A stretch of 64,000 bases of DNA from Neonectria sp. B-13 (GCA_002682825.1 NOKP01000047.1:1-64000); one strand, 5' to 3'. Counted from the first letter of the stretch, positions 26,006-38,014 are shown. The notes: generated by a model not told the origin, from the sequence alone. Made by a program: numbers and translations.

Positions 26006-26643
26006 CTTGATGCCTGTTGCTCTTGTGGTACAGTGAGGCACACTCTGAATCATGGGTTTGTTGACTACTGCTGCTCTGACTTGAGGGCTCTGAAATACCT
26101 GAGCAGCCCGCAGTACCCTCGGCAGAGGAGGCTCATAGAAACTCGGTGCTTGCATCTCCGCGATGGCCGGGTAGAAAGGCTGCCGAGCGGGGACGGCAAC
26201 CCGGCCCGCGTCTGATCGGGAACCGCTGCGGGGCCGAAATGATGTGTCACTGAATTGGACGCGATTGGTGATTGTTCCCGGTTCATGGTTTTACGTTGAC
26301 GCAACAGCTTGGTCGGTGGACGAGTCAAGGAAATTGTCCTTGGTAGAGTCGCACAGCTGAAGATTCGACTCACCACAAACGACCTTGAGGCTATGAACGG
26401 GTAGTCATCAGACATAATCTTGCAATCTAAGATCAGTTGGAAGAGGAACATGCAGATTTACTCCTAGTACCTGCTGTAAGGTGCTTATAGTTTGCCAGTT
26501 GATATGCTATCTATTTCCAACTAAATCACTGAACCTTTCCTCGTCAATGCATATATGTTGTAAGTTTCTATTGCGAGACACTTGTTACGTCGGCCACTTG
26601 GAAATTGCTGGTTACAAATAAAACATGACGATTTTATATAATT
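26006..26643. other. Intergenic: 5' region of AtuA-like gene, 3' of carboxylase gene
   Basis: 638 bp of normal composition. It should contain the promoter of the AtuA-family gene and the 3' UTR of the biotin carboxylase gene. No CGGWCCG site and no RNA gene seen. Confidence 0.5.
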
Positions 26644-29115
26644 CTAGTTAAAGCTGCATAATTTAATACCCTCATTGACCGCTTCACCTTCCTTGACATT
26701 TGATTCGAACTGACCATCCCTGGACGCCGCAATAGTGATCTCCATCTTCATACTCTCAATAATCATGACAATTTCGCCCGTTTTCACTTCATCCCCAGCC
26801 TTCTTAAGAATTTGAAGTACCTTGCAAGGCATAGGCGCATTGACGGTTCCCGAATCTGCTAAGCCACCTCCAGCAATTGCCACACGCTGGCTCTCAAAAT
26901 AGGATAGCACCGAGTAGCAATTGTACTCGAGGGGCGCTCCGATGGCTGGGAAATGACAGAAAAGGCGGCTGGAATCCCCATTGTCGGCATCATTGGACGT
27001 GCCCAGGTGATCGCCTGTGACAACAAACCCAAGGATCTTGTTGCGCCCGATGGTCACTTCGATGCGACCCATCTGGCATCCTGATCCATCGCCAAAGTTC
27101 AATTTCTTGATCTGTAGGGAGTGAATCTTGACAGTGCAAGTTCTCGCGTCTGGTAGTATTCCTGCTCTGAGAGCTGTACTTAATGCGTTGTATGCCTTTG
27201 CCACCGTCGCTGAGCTGTTTGCCTCATCTTGGCCATCCTTGGACTCCTCCGCCGCGACGGGAAGTGGTGCGATCTGCACGATAACTTCTTTCGAAATGTC
27301 TTTCGAGCCAAAATTGAGGCGGCAGACTCTTGGGTCTGTATCTACCCCCAGAGTTGGCTCAAACTTCGTTATGATATCACAAGGTATGTTGACCTTGTCG
27401 AATCGCTGGTTTCGGAAGCCAGGTCGGATGCTTCCAAACATACCGCGAGACCTATCCTGACCTCGAAGCTTCCTGAGGAATATGCTGGGGATAATAGAAT
27501 AAAGATCTATTGGGATTTGCTCGTTCACAGAACCGGGGCTTCGGAGCAAAGATTCGAGGTTGGTTGGAATGAACGATGTAGTATAGTCCACTCGTCGGAA
27601 CCCCTCGTGGAGAAGACATGCCTGAAGGAAGTGCTGGTTGGTCGAAATACCGATACAGACGGTGTCTGCCAGAACGCGTACCATCTTCTGTATTGCCATC
27701 GACCGTGTGGGAGCCCAGACTACAATCTTGGCGATCATTGGGTCGAAGTAGATCGACACTCGTGCTCCACTCTCAATAGCAGTCTCGAAACGAACATTCT
27801 CCTGGCTTCCGTTTGCTGTGGGATCCCATACACGAATAACACCGTGTTGAGGAGCAAAGTCTCGCTGGGGGTCCTCCGCGCAGAGTCTGCACTCAATGGC
27901 GTGCCCATTCTGAGGGATCTTTTGCAGTTTATTGAGGCTTGCTAGACTGCCACCCGAAGCCACAAAGAGTTGAAGGGAAACGATGTCGAGTTCGGTGCAC
28001 TCCTCCGTGATGGGGTGTTCGACTTGAAGACGGGCGTTGACCTCGAGGAAATAGAAGTTTCCAGCAGCGACATCGAAAATGAACTCAACTGTGCCAGCTC
28101 CCTCATACTTCAGCAGCTCACCGATCTTGACGGCTACCGCGCACATTGCCTCTCTCTGCTCCTGATTGAGCCAAGCACAAGGACTCTCCTCAATGACCTT
28201 TTGGTGCCTGCGCTGTACCGAGCAGTCTCGTTCCCAAAGAGAAATCACTTTTCCGTGACTATCACCGAGAATCTGAACCTCAACATGCTTTCCTGCTTCG
28301 ATGTACTTCTCCAAGATGCAATCTGCAAGTCCAAATGACCGCTTGGCTTCAGATTGCGCTCGGTTGAACTCAGACTCGAGAGCAGACTTGTCGCGGACAA
28401 TTCGCAGGCCCTTTCCACCCCCTCCTGCCGAAGCCTTGATCATGACAGGAAGCCCGATCCTTTCGGATTCTTTCTCTAGGTCCTCAAGCTTTATGCCTTT
28501 GGATGAGCCGGTGAATCCTGGGATCAGGGGCACGCTTGGTTCGTATTTGTCGAGATACTCCTTGGCTTCGCGTTTGTCTCCCAGCGTGTTGATGGCAGAG
28601 GAGGTAGGTCCGATGAAGATGATTCCAGCAGCTCGTACTGCGTCTGCAAAACCGGAATTTTCGCTGAGGTAGCCATATCCAGGATGGATTGCGTCGGCTC
28701 CAGCATTGACGGCAATGTCGACCAGAAGCGAAATGTTTAAGAAAGGATTTCCTTCTGGTTGATCCACGGAGCCAAGGTTGATTGCTTCATCAGCCTCTGA
28801 GACGTGTCTCGAGACGGCATCCCTGTAAGAAAGTTAATGGAATTGGCCGGCTGAAAGGCGTCACGGGAGAAAGGCTCACTCATCGGCGTAAATGGCGATT
28901 GACTTGATCTGAAGCTTCCGGCAGGTAGCTATGACGCGGCATGCGATTTCGCCACGGTTTGCGATAAGGACACTCTTGATGCGTCGGGTTCCGTCTTCCT
29001 GGAGAGGCACAGGCGCAACCCAGAGAGGGCTACGCGTGGGATATGCGCTTGTTTCCATTCCAAAGGTTCGGATGAGTGAGTTAAGGTGAGTAAAATTGGC
29101 GTCAAATGAGCCCAA
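26644..29115 (-). CDS. Acyl-CoA carboxylase alpha subunit (biotin carboxylase + BCCP)
   Basis: Two exons (28,880-29,115 and 26,644-28,822, intron 57 bp) encode 804 residues. Biotin carboxylase N-domain near 46-150 ([10 protein letters not shown]), ATP-grasp glycine loop G-G-G-G-K-G at about 212-217, [10 protein letters not shown] at about 339-348, a variable middle region, and a C-terminal biotinyl domain with E-S-M-K-M-E, the biotin lysine being about residue 771. This is the architecture of 3-methylcrotonyl-CoA and geranyl-CoA carboxylase alpha subunits. It would make carboxybiotin for the partner carboxyltransferase encoded at 30.9-32.9 kb. Unlike that partner it has no PTS1 (it ends S-F-N) and I see no PTS2. 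A second in-frame Met lies about 20 residues in. Acyl substrate cannot be fixed from sequence alone. Confidence 0.93.
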
Positions 29116-29493
29116 AAAATTACACAGGCTAGGTCCTTGATCGTGCTGCTCATTCTGTGTCTGGGAAAGCTGGGTTTGAATAGCACCTTTACTCTCTTGG
29201 AGAAGCTCCTTAAGTGGGTACGGTTATCCACGTCCGAAGCCCCGCTCGCACCGCCTCCGGACCGAAGACGGACCCCCACAGCCCCACTCTGGCCACCGAG
29301 GGATGAGGCCTGGTCAAGATTGCTGGCAGAAGCCTCGGATGGCTAATGCCATGAGGTGCCGTGTTGGTAGAAGATTATTGGGGAAGTGCTCTGTTTGCTT
29401 ACAAAGTTCCTAACCTTTCGATGACTGTCTAGTAATGTCCAACGCTCATCAGACTACACTGCCAAAATTCTCTCAGTCGAAAATCCCCCAAGC
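29116..29493. promoter_or_regulatory. Bidirectional promoter region, carboxylase alpha / hydratase
   Basis: 378 bp separate the divergent starts at 29,115 and 29,494, so both genes must be driven from here. It holds one CGGACCG palindrome (29,258-29,264). Confidence 0.6.
29258..29264. promoter_or_regulatory. CGGWCCG palindrome (CGGACCG)
   Basis: Inverted CGG/CCG triplets with one base between, the type of half-site Zn2Cys6 proteins bind. One of seven copies in cluster promoters. Confidence 0.4.
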
Positions 29494-30348
29494 ATGGCTG
29501 CTCAAAATCATCTGCAATGGAGCCTGGAAGTCCAACACGAAGATATCGCCATTTATCGTTCTGGAGTTAACCGAAAAATTGTTCTGAAACGGCCCCGTAA
29601 CGGCAACGCCCTCACCACCGCCATGGTCACCCAGCTGACCAACTTCTACCGTGAAGTGGCAAAAGATAACTCAATCTCGCGCATCGTCCTCAGTGCAGAG
29701 GGCAAGTTCTTCTGCACTGGCATGGATCTCGGAAAGTCCAGCACAGCCGTCAGCAAAGGCGATGATGCTGCGACGAATGAGTACCAGAGGTTTATTGGCC
29801 TCTTTCAAGCCATTCAAGAAGCGCCCCAAGTCACCATAGCCTGTATCAACGGGCCATGCTATGCTGGAGGGATTGGGCTTGCGTTCTCATGTGACATCCG
29901 ACTTGCGGTTTCATCTGCGAGTGTTACATTAAGCGAAGTCAAGTTGGGGTTATGCCCAGCAATCATTTCCAAGTATCTCATCCGCGAATGGGGCCCCGCC
30001 ATGACACGAGAAGCCATGCTGTCGGCACGCGCTATCTCGATGGGGGAGCTAAAAGGCATTGGTGCAGTTCATGGCCTTGCGCAGGATGCCCCTGGGCTCG
30101 ATCAGCTTTTGGACTCGTACTTGAGGGGACTTCGTTCTTGCGCACCGGGCGCGTCTGCGATGTGCAAGGAGGTGGTGAGGGGGGCTTATGACTCCGAAGG
30201 TGAGACCAAGCAAGACCGGACCATTCGGGGAGTGTTTAAGACTATGATGGGACCGGGTTCAGAGGCATCTATCGGAGTTCGGAACTTCCAGGCAAAGAAG
30301 AAAACCGACTGGGATGGTCTGAGAAATGGGCAGACTTCCAAGCTTTAA
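29494..30348 (+). CDS. Enoyl-CoA hydratase, LiuC/AtuE-like, peroxisomal (PTS1 SKL)
   Basis: Single exon, 284 residues, crotonase fold. Oxyanion-hole segments F-F-C-T-G-M-D-L at 72-79 and G-P-C-Y-A-G-G-I-G-L at 120-129. The position of the first catalytic glutamate of classical hydratase (Glu144 in rat) is Gly128, while the second is kept (Glu148 in S-E-V-K-L-G-L). This pattern followed by C-P-A-I-I-S resembles bacterial 3-methylglutaconyl-CoA hydratase (LiuC) and AtuE rather than crotonase proper. It ends in S-K-L, a canonical peroxisomal signal. In an atu/liu-like path it would hydrate the glutaconyl-CoA product of the neighbouring carboxylase. It is divergent from the carboxylase alpha gene. 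The subfamily assignment is inference from motif resemblance. Confidence 0.9.
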   Translation: MAAQNHLQWSLEVQHEDIAIYRSGVNRKIVLKRPRNGNALTTAMVTQLTNFYREVAKDNSISRIVLSAEGKFFCTGMDLGKSSTAVSKGDDAATNEYQRFIGLFQAIQEAPQVTIACINGPCYAGGIGLAFSCDIRLAVSSASVTLSEVKLGLCPAIISKYLIREWGPAMTREAMLSARAISMGELKGIGAVHGLAQDAPGLDQLLDSYLRGLRSCAPGASAMCKEVVRGAYDSEGETKQDRTIRGVFKTMMGPGSEASIGVRNFQAKKKTDWDGLRNGQTSKL

Positions 30349-30888
30349 AATGGAATGAGTGGCTGGGCCAGGTACGCTTGTATATGGATCATTTATTCGA
30401 TGTAGCATTGCATATGAACACTTCTTGAGAAAAGATATCACCGTTTAAACAAGTCGTACCCTCATCTCCTCGTCATGTCTAAATTCTGCCTCTCCCTGCT
30501 TTGCTTCGCTCGAACTCGATCCGTATCTAAAATTTGTCCCTTTTCTCCTAAGGCTCTGAGACGCTTTCATCTACACTTCAAGTGTTTTCTAGCGCTACTA
30601 GCAGAGTTGAGGTTTACCGCCATTTACTCGACCGATTATTCACCAGCCTCGGTTGCACTTTGCCGCCCTTATTAACGACACGGCTAACACGGCGAACTGA
30701 GCCGGTTTGGGGCGGGCCCACTCTTCGGTCCGAAGGCCGCGCCAACGAATAAGGACGGAACAGGCCCCTTCTAGGAATGGGAAATAAACAGAGAAAAATA
30801 CCCCAAGTCGCTGCGTCGGTCCGTATCCGTGCGTACTAACTGATACCATACCATTATTGAGCCAGATTAGATAGCCCACGAAGCGATC
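30349..30888 (+). promoter_or_regulatory. Upstream region of carboxyltransferase gene with two CGGTCCG sites
   Basis: 540 bp between the hydratase stop and the carboxyltransferase start. CGGTCCG occurs at 30,726-30,732 and 30,817-30,823, that is 163 and 72 bp upstream of the ATG. The second lies within GGTCCGTATCCG, which also holds CCG-N3-CCG. Confidence 0.5.
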
Positions 30889-32915
30889 ATGTTGGACATC
30901 GGAACCTATCCAGTTGGCGCTGCCAAATTGGATTTGCGACAGCCCATCTTCGACGACAACCGCACGTCTTGGACTCAAGTGTTGGAAAAGTTCAACAATG
31001 CTTTGGACTCTGTGAGTTCAGAGGGCGAGTTAGTCACCCAAAAGCGGCATCAGACTCGCGGGCAATTACTCGGTAAGTTTACTTTCTGATGTCTTCACTT
31101 GACATTTTTGCTGATCCATATGCGAAAAGCGAGAGACCGTATTGCACTGCTCTTGGACCATGACTCTCCATTCTTGGAGCTAGCACAGTTTGCAGGGTTT
31201 GGATTAGACTCTACCCCTTGTGCCAGTCTCATCGCGGGGATCGGAAAGATTAGGTAAGTTAAGTCTGCGTCAATTCTTCCATTCCGTGACGGCTCTGACC
31301 GAGAACAGCGGCAAAATTTGCATGATCATTTCTCATGTTCCTTCCATCAAAGGAGGCGCTTGGAACGAATTTACAAGTAAACCCCTTCGCTTTGACGCAT
31401 CTGCCTTTTGTCGCGAACTGACAACCCACCCCTTTAGTTCTGAAGCACAATCGGATCACAGAGATCGCAACTGAGAATGACTTGCCAATCATTGGGCTCG
31501 CACAAGCTGTAAGGCATATCTTTATTCCTTCTTACAAGTCAAAATAATCTGATTCCACTCGAAGGCTGGAGCATACCTCCCTCAGCAATTCAGAGTCTTC
31601 CACCGAGCAGGCCAGATGTTTCGAGACTTAGCCCGGCGAAGTCAAAATGGCAAACCTTCATGCAGTGTTGTCTTTGGGTCATCAACAGCCGGCGGGGCTT
31701 ATTTACCAGGGATCTCTGACTACACAATATTTGTCCGAAACCAAGCCCAAGTTTTCCTTGGGGGGCCACCGTTGGTCAAGATGGCAACTGGCGAGGAGGT
31801 TGACGCTGAAACTCTGGGAGGGGCTGAGATGCATGCGACTATTACCGGACTTGCTGATCAAATTGCTACTGATGAGTGGGTTTGACCATTTTGCTAATAG
31901 ACAAGTTATTAACGTGTGGCCACAGATTTGATGCAATCAGAAAGGCTCGCGAATGGGTCAAGTCTCTCCAATCACCGTCATCGACGACTAAGAGACTCCA
32001 GCAACCTTTGACGCCGAGATACCCGATTGAAGACTTGCTGGCGCTTGTCAACCCGGATATTCGAAAGCCGTTTGACATGAGCGAAGTCGTTTTGAGATTG
32101 GTGGACGATTCACGAGCCGCGGCGTTCAAGCCCACCTATGGCAAAAATCTGTTAACCTGCTGGGCCGAGATCCATGGTAATTGGTTTCGCCACCTCGTTG
32201 CTTGAAATTTAAGCCGAACTAACTTTGTGGTCTCAGGATATCCGGTGGGTATCATTGGCAACCAAACTCCTGTAATTAACGCAAATGAAGCGTGCAAGGG
32301 CGCACAGTTTATCCGACTATGCAATCAGAGGTAGGCCACAACTTCATATCCCATTTATACTACCAAGGGTACAAATCTAACAACCACAGAAACATGCCCA
32401 TTGTCTATCTCCATAACGTCACTGGCTTCATGGTTGGCTCCAAAGCCGAGAGAGAAGGCATCATCAAGAAAGGTGCGCAATTCGTCTCAGCAGTCAGTTG
32501 CTCCAAAGTCCCACAGATCTCGGTAATCTTGGGATCTTCATACGGTGCCGGAAACTATGCCATGTGCGGTCGGTCGTACCAGCCTCGCTTCCTGTTCACT
32601 TGGCCTTCTGGACGATGCAGCGTAATGGGCCCCGACCAGCTGGTGGGAGTAATGGACATTGTTAAAGCGGGGAGTGCGAGCAACAAGAACAAGGTCCAGT
32701 CACAGAAGAAGCAGAAAAAGGACGGCGATGCTAGAAACAAGACGCGTGACATGGTGGAGAGGGAGAGCGAGTCCTACTATACGAGTGCCAACCTTCTTGA
32801 TGACGGGATCATCGACCCACGGGATACGAGGGAGATTCTGGGAATGTGTTTGGAGATTGTTCATGTCACAAACGTCAAAGGAGCTGAGATCCATCAAGGA
32901 CTTGCGAGATTGTAG
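30889..32915 (+). CDS. Acyl-CoA carboxylase beta subunit (carboxyltransferase), PTS1-like ARL
   Basis: Eight exons: 30,889-31,072; 31,130-31,253; 31,309-31,376; 31,438-31,508; 31,565-31,875; 31,926-32,176; 32,237-32,330; 32,390-32,915. Together 542 residues, the usual length for methylcrotonyl/geranyl-CoA carboxylase beta. The N-half carries [16 protein letters not shown] and G-S-S-T-A-G-G-A-Y; the C-half carries [22 protein letters not shown] and [12 protein letters not shown] lysine-rich stretch sits near 450-470. The last three residues are A-R-L, which fits the PTS1 consensus (S/A/C)(K/R/H)(L/M). It would transfer carboxyl from the biotin subunit to a branched enoyl-CoA. That it works in peroxisomes is inference from the tail and its neighbours; the known fungal methylcrotonyl-CoA carboxylase is mitochondrial. 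Confidence 0.92.
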
Positions 32916-33659
32916 GTGTTAGGCTACCTAGTACGTCCCCGGATGATCATTGAATAGAAATTGAACCATGCAGAGAATAGCCAAATGGGATAAAATAACA
33001 AACCAAGAAACAGCAAATACTCGAAGCATCGTCGCATTAATATGCAGTAATCATGAATTGTTCGTAGAAACGTTTGAACCATCACAAACTGGTAATTTCA
33101 CGCAAAGCATTCAGTGTTTCGCGAGATCAACCCTTTAATAGTTGAAACAACAAGGACTGAACTCTGGCCACGTGTGATTCTTGGAATATTCCGCTTCTGC
33201 AAAGTCTGAGCTATGTCCTCTCTGCAGGGTAGGTCGAGGTCGACCCAGTCGTCACGGAGTGGCGACCCAAATAACTTTATTTATGTTGGCCATAATGGGA
33301 ACTTGAGGATGCCTTCCTTAATGCGTTGAAAGCCTTGATGAAGCTGACTTCATGAACAAGTCCGCGTACTGTATACCCCTTGTCTAAGTCGATCAAATTG
33401 ACGAAGAAATATGGTGCCAGGCTGTCTGCAATATATTTAAAGGTTCCTTGACTGCTTTTGTTGCTCGTGAGTCTTGCACACGACAATAATTGAGTTTATT
33501 ATCTCTACCCAAACCAATTCTTCTATCATGCTAATCAGAGCCTCGCTTCACCAAGAACATGGCGGGCTTCATGTGAACGTTCGGTGCTTTATTTAAAGTC
33601 TGTCCCATTCTCCTTTTGGGCTCTAGTTCGATTTCAACTGGACAACTATGTGTTCTTCA
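32916..33659. other. Convergent 3' intergenic region
   Basis: 744 bp between the stops of the carboxyltransferase and acyl-CoA dehydrogenase genes. A 69-codon minus-strand frame at 33,277-33,486 begins at TTG and is not supportable as a gene. No RNA gene or repeat seen. Confidence 0.5.
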
Positions 33660-35106
33660 CTATAACTTTGCTGTGGCCAATGCTTTGGTCTCCTGATTGA
33701 GTGCGAAATCTGTCAAGATCTCTTCACTCCCCCCTCCAACAACCATGACGCGCAAGTCACGGCTGATTTGCTCAACTCTCCTCCCCTTCCCTTGCTTCGA
33801 ATATCCAAGCCCACCCATAATCTGCTGTGACTCTCTGTTTACGCGTTCAAGTACTTGACAAGCCAGTACTTTGCAGTTTGCAAGGAGACCACCAATTCCT
33901 TCCGGCTGGGAACCGTCACGTCGTTTGGCCTGCCCAAGCATGAAGATGAGCTGTTCAAGATACGCTTGAGCAGAGTCGATGGATCTGCCAGCTGTCGATA
34001 ATTTTGCCCGAATGACTTGGTTCGAGATCAATGTTTTACCAAACGTCTCGCGGCGAATGGCATGGAGGTAAGAGTCCTCGGTACAAACTCGAGCTAACCG
34101 GAGTGCAGTGATGGCAAGCCAGATACGTTCATGATTAAAGTCTGTGTTTTTGAGTTAGAAAGCTCTTCCTGAACATCAAACGTCAAAGTAACCTACTTGA
34201 CATCACTATGGGGAAGCCCTTGTTCTCTTCTCCTACAAGGTTGTCTACCGGTACTTCAACGTCGTCAAACTCGATGTATGTGGAACCTGACATGAGGTTA
34301 GCAACCTGTTGAGGGAGACAAGGGCGGTCATTGTACCACTAGCGGAAACACCGGAGTTGTAAAGTCGCCTGCGAGTGACCCCAGGTGACGTGAGAGAAAT
34401 GATGAGAACCGAAATGCCCTTCTGGCCTGGCCCACCAGTACGAACAGCAGCGGTACAGTAATCCGCCCACAGCGCGTTCGTAATCCATTTCTTGGCCCCG
34501 TTTACAATGTATTTGTTGCCTCTCCGAATAGCTGTTGTTGTCAAACCTGCAACGTCCGAGCCAGCATCTGGCTCCGTCACAGCTAGACAGAAGCGCTGTG
34601 TCCCGTTCAAGATGTCTGGAAGAAAGCGCTTCTTTTGTTCAGCACTTCCAAAGCGGATGATCGGAGGTGCTCCGATTATGTTACCACATGCGAGGCCAAA
34701 GACAACTCCAAGGTATCCACATCGAGCGATCTCGTCCATGAAGACGAGGTCATGGAACTCATCCCACTCGGTTGGCGCGATACCGCCGGGGAGAGAAAGT
34801 TTGCCGAGATAGTCAGTTGCCAATGGAAACACTGAGGCGGCCATGAGTCCTGCCCGAGCAAATTGCTGAACAGCCTATAGCAGTAAAGTCGAGTCAGGCT
34901 TTGCAACAGTACATGAAGGGATCCTCACATACCTCGGGTGGGACAATGCCGTTCTGCTCCCATTCTTCGCAGAAGGGTGAAATATGTGTATCAACATACT
35001 TTCTGACTTCATTCCTTAGTCTAATGTGACTTTCGTTGTAGTATGGGCTGTCTCCCCTAGTATACCACAAAGGGTCTGCAAAAGGGGCGGGTGAGTACTT
35101 GGACAT
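33660..35106 (-). CDS. Acyl-CoA dehydrogenase, PTS1-like AKL
   Basis: Four exons: 34,933-35,106; 34,337-34,874; 34,197-34,286; 33,660-34,141, giving 427 residues, full length for the family. The flavin-binding segment A-V-T-E-P-D-A-G-S-D and the F-D-D-V-E-V-P segment are present. The MCAD-type catalytic Glu position near the C-terminus is Gly (V-G-G-G-S-E-E-I). A glutamate sits instead in N-H-E-R-I at about residue 272, where isovaleryl- and long-chain-type dehydrogenases carry the base. It ends T-A-K-L; A-K-L fits PTS1. Likely role: introduce the 2,3-double bond in the branched acyl-CoA before carboxylation, as AtuD (citronellyl-CoA dehydrogenase) or LiuA do. An in-frame upstream ATG at 35,139 would add 11 residues. 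Confidence 0.92.
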
Positions 35107-35885
35107 GTTCAACGTCAATGATGTTAGCTGTAAAGGCATGAGCCTTGAGTGACACGGGAAGGCGGACGGAGCACCCTAGTCCTTCACATTCATTTGGGAA
35201 TCTACTCTGAACAAAACCTGGGTTGTATGTTAGTAAGCTAATGGCGTGGTGACATTTGCCGACCCGTGTAGCCGTGGATATGGTGCGTAGGCGGAGAAGA
35301 CGGCAATGGACGGTTATGCTCCCGTCCCAAACCCCGCTCAACCGGCAGTACACCAAACTCTGGGCGGACTTCCTCGAAACTCTCAGACTCATCCGATATC
35401 GAACGTGGAGATTTTTGCTTTGCGGGGTAGTAGTGCGTTAAGGCTTAGAAAAGCTGCTTGTGAGTAGTTCGTGACGACACACGCCAATTTCAGACTACGC
35501 TTGGAGTGATTTTCAAGGATGTCCGAGTTCAAAGGTCGAACCGGCTTGGCTCTTCGCATGAACTAAATTGCACGTTTCGAAGAATGGCACCAGTTGATCG
35601 CTTGAAATCTCCTCAATGCTCTTTCTTGATAAGTCCATGTTTTAACAACAATTGTTGGCTGTTTTAGTTAAGTGTCGTAGTCCACAGTTGTGCACACTGT
35701 CAGAACTTTAGATCATCTCACTGCTTCTTTACCCGCATACAGATCAAACGCACACTTAATTAAGGCTACAGCACTTATAACATCAATTGCATCAATTAAA
35801 TATGACTTTATTCAAAGTACAACGAGACTTCTAGATCTGCTGTATTGAGACTTGGCCGACCATGAATTCTCCACTGGGCACATAT
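35107..35885. other. Intergenic: upstream of acyl-CoA dehydrogenase, downstream of MFS gene
   Basis: 779 bp. It contains the dehydrogenase promoter, with GCCGTGGATATGG near 35,268-35,280, which resembles GCCACGGATATGG upstream of the hot-dog hydratase gene near 39,219-39,231. No open frame of interest. Confidence 0.45.
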
Positions 35886-37708
35886 TCAAGAAACATATCG
35901 GAACAGAGGCGACTTATCACCCATCTCAATGAGCTCATCTAGGGAGAGATTGTCAGAATTTTCGACCATAATTTCACTTTGTGGCATTCCAACTTACCCT
36001 CAGTGAACCGCGCTAGAGTCTCGGCCTCGGGAATCTGGTCTCTCTTCTTGTTGATTGATTTGACAGAAAACCTGAGAATGAGAGTGCAGATGATTCCAAG
36101 AATCAAAATCCCGAGAGAGAAACCATATCCCAGCCAGTAGTGCGGTGCCTGTTTTGCGAGAAAGATGTTTGATCCCACAGCACCACCAAGGTTGCCAATA
36201 GTCATCAATAAAGCCATTCCAATAGCTCGTTTGAATGACGGGGCGAGATTGTTCCCCACCCAGGAAATACAGCCGATAACAGCGGGATAGAGGCCGCTGG
36301 GGATACAGAACAAAAAGGCGTAGGTCAAACCCGGGAAGCGTGGGTGGGGGGTGGACAACAAGCCGACGAAGCCAACCAGGGCAATACTGAACGGTATAAC
36401 GATGAAGAGCCATCGGTTTCGGTATCTGTCCGCCATTCGAGCAAAGAAGAGGGTCATACAGGCACCCAGGAAGTAGATGGGGATGGTGAGAAGCTGAGCC
36501 TGTGCGGCAGTGTAGCCAAGCTCCAAGATGATAGTCGGCGAGGAAAAGCTGAAGCCATAAATGCAGATGCTAAGATCCGATCCCGTGTTAGTACGAACCA
36601 ACACCTGGAACTTTGAGATATACCTGTTTCCCCAGTAAATGACGCAAGCAAGATAGATCTTCCAATCCAGCAAAGCTTCCTTGAGGTATCTCCACTTGAA
36701 TGAGCCCCCTGTCCCAACTCGACCCGCCGAAGTTCCAGCATCTTGCTCAAGGCGGCGGTTGATGATTTCCTTTTCAGCTGTAGTTAAGAAGGTGGCAGCA
36801 TTCGGCGAGTCAGGAAGAGTCCAAGGGATGGACATGCCGATGAGCACAGTCAAGATACCTTCGAGAATAAAGATCCATCGCCAACCCCCAAGGCCGCCAA
36901 CACCGTCCATGTGTTGAATAGCAAAGGCCAGCAGACCAGAGAATGCGCCCGCCAGAGATGCTGCAGAGAAGAAAATAGCAAGACGAGTCTGCATCTCCCA
37001 TCGGCAATACCAGGTCGTCAGCAGGTAGGTAGCGGCAGGGAAAAAACCAGCTTCAGCCATGCCCAGGAAGAAGCGGGTTACGATCAAGTGCTCGTAGGTC
37101 TTGACGATGCCTTGGAGTGTAAGAACCTGTTGAGTAAGATGTCAGACGCTGCAATGTCATCAAATAGAGAGCTGTTATTACCGTGCCCCACGTAATGACT
37201 AGAACCGTCATCCAGATAGAAGGTCGCATGAGTTTGAGGACGATGTTGCTGGGAACCTCAAACAAAGCATACGGGAAGAAGAAGACGGTCAAGACCATGT
37301 TGTATTGGGCGGGCGTGAGACCAAGGTCTGCATTCATACCCGCGACTCGAGCGTTGCCAATGTTCGAACGGTCCATGAAGGAGAGGATGTAGAGCACAGT
37401 CAAGAGAGGCAGCAGCCGCCAATCGACTTTGCGCATGATCTTCTTGACTTCTGCATCGTCATATCGAGGCAACTGAAGAGAATTACGGTTAGCCTAAAAG
37501 GATACAATAGGAATTGAGCACGTACATTGGATGCCTCAAGCCCTGTATGTTCATCGGCAGAGCCATTTCCGCTGTGTTCAAGGTGCGCCACACCCTGGCT
37601 GTCATAGGCAAGTTCCTTCTCTGCCATGTTGATCGATGTAGTAGAGTCAGAGTCAAATCTTGAGCATTCTGGATCGAGTGTAGAGATTGAGGGGATAGAA
37701 ATAATCAT
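35886..37708 (-). CDS. MFS transporter, anion:cation symporter (ACS/Dal5-type) family
   Basis: Five exons: 37,526-37,708; 37,182-37,472; 36,624-37,126; 35,998-36,569; 35,886-35,938, giving 533 residues. Features: R-K-V-D-W-R-L-L-P before TM1, F-M-D-R-S-N-I-G-N-A after TM1, R-F-F-L-G-M-A-E-A-G-F-F-P between TM3 and TM4, and the family tail ending G-D-K-S-P-L-F-R-Y. These are hallmarks of fungal carboxylate/vitamin carriers of the allantoate-permease group. Sitting between the dehydrogenase and hydratase genes of the cluster, it probably imports the acid that the pathway degrades, but the substrate is not readable from sequence. The start at 37,708 gives the longest form; a second in-frame ATG at 37,627 is equally plausible. 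Confidence 0.9.
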
Positions 37709-38014
37709 CTAAATCAGACCAGGAAAAGACTCTTTATCTGCGTCCAATAACCCTGGAAGGTCGTGGATGATCCGGGGAAGCGAAGCATGGCGTCTGGGGA
37801 AGCCCCCCTCACCCCGCAATCCATTCGCGGAGAGGGCAATCTAGACTCTCGCCCAGCCGGGGATGCTTTGCCGTGTTCGGCCGTGTTGACGTTCCCAAGA
37901 CTCGGTTTGCCCCTGTCACTTCCACGCAAATGCGTGGCACGTCCAATTACAAAGCCGTGATGAAGAAGCCTAGCAAATATTGGACATCGATTGTCTGGCA
38001 TGAAAGAGTCCTAT
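37709..38014. other. Intergenic, MFS promoter and hydratase 3' end
   Basis: 306 bp between two minus-strand genes. No distinct motif recognised. Confidence 0.4.

Noticed and set aside
33277..33486. Minus-strand 69-codon frame with a short G-Y-T-V-R-G stretch reminiscent of an extended short-chain dehydrogenase
   Set aside because: It starts at TTG, lacks the upstream nucleotide-binding glycine motif, and only a few residues resemble the family; too weak for a gene or a relic.
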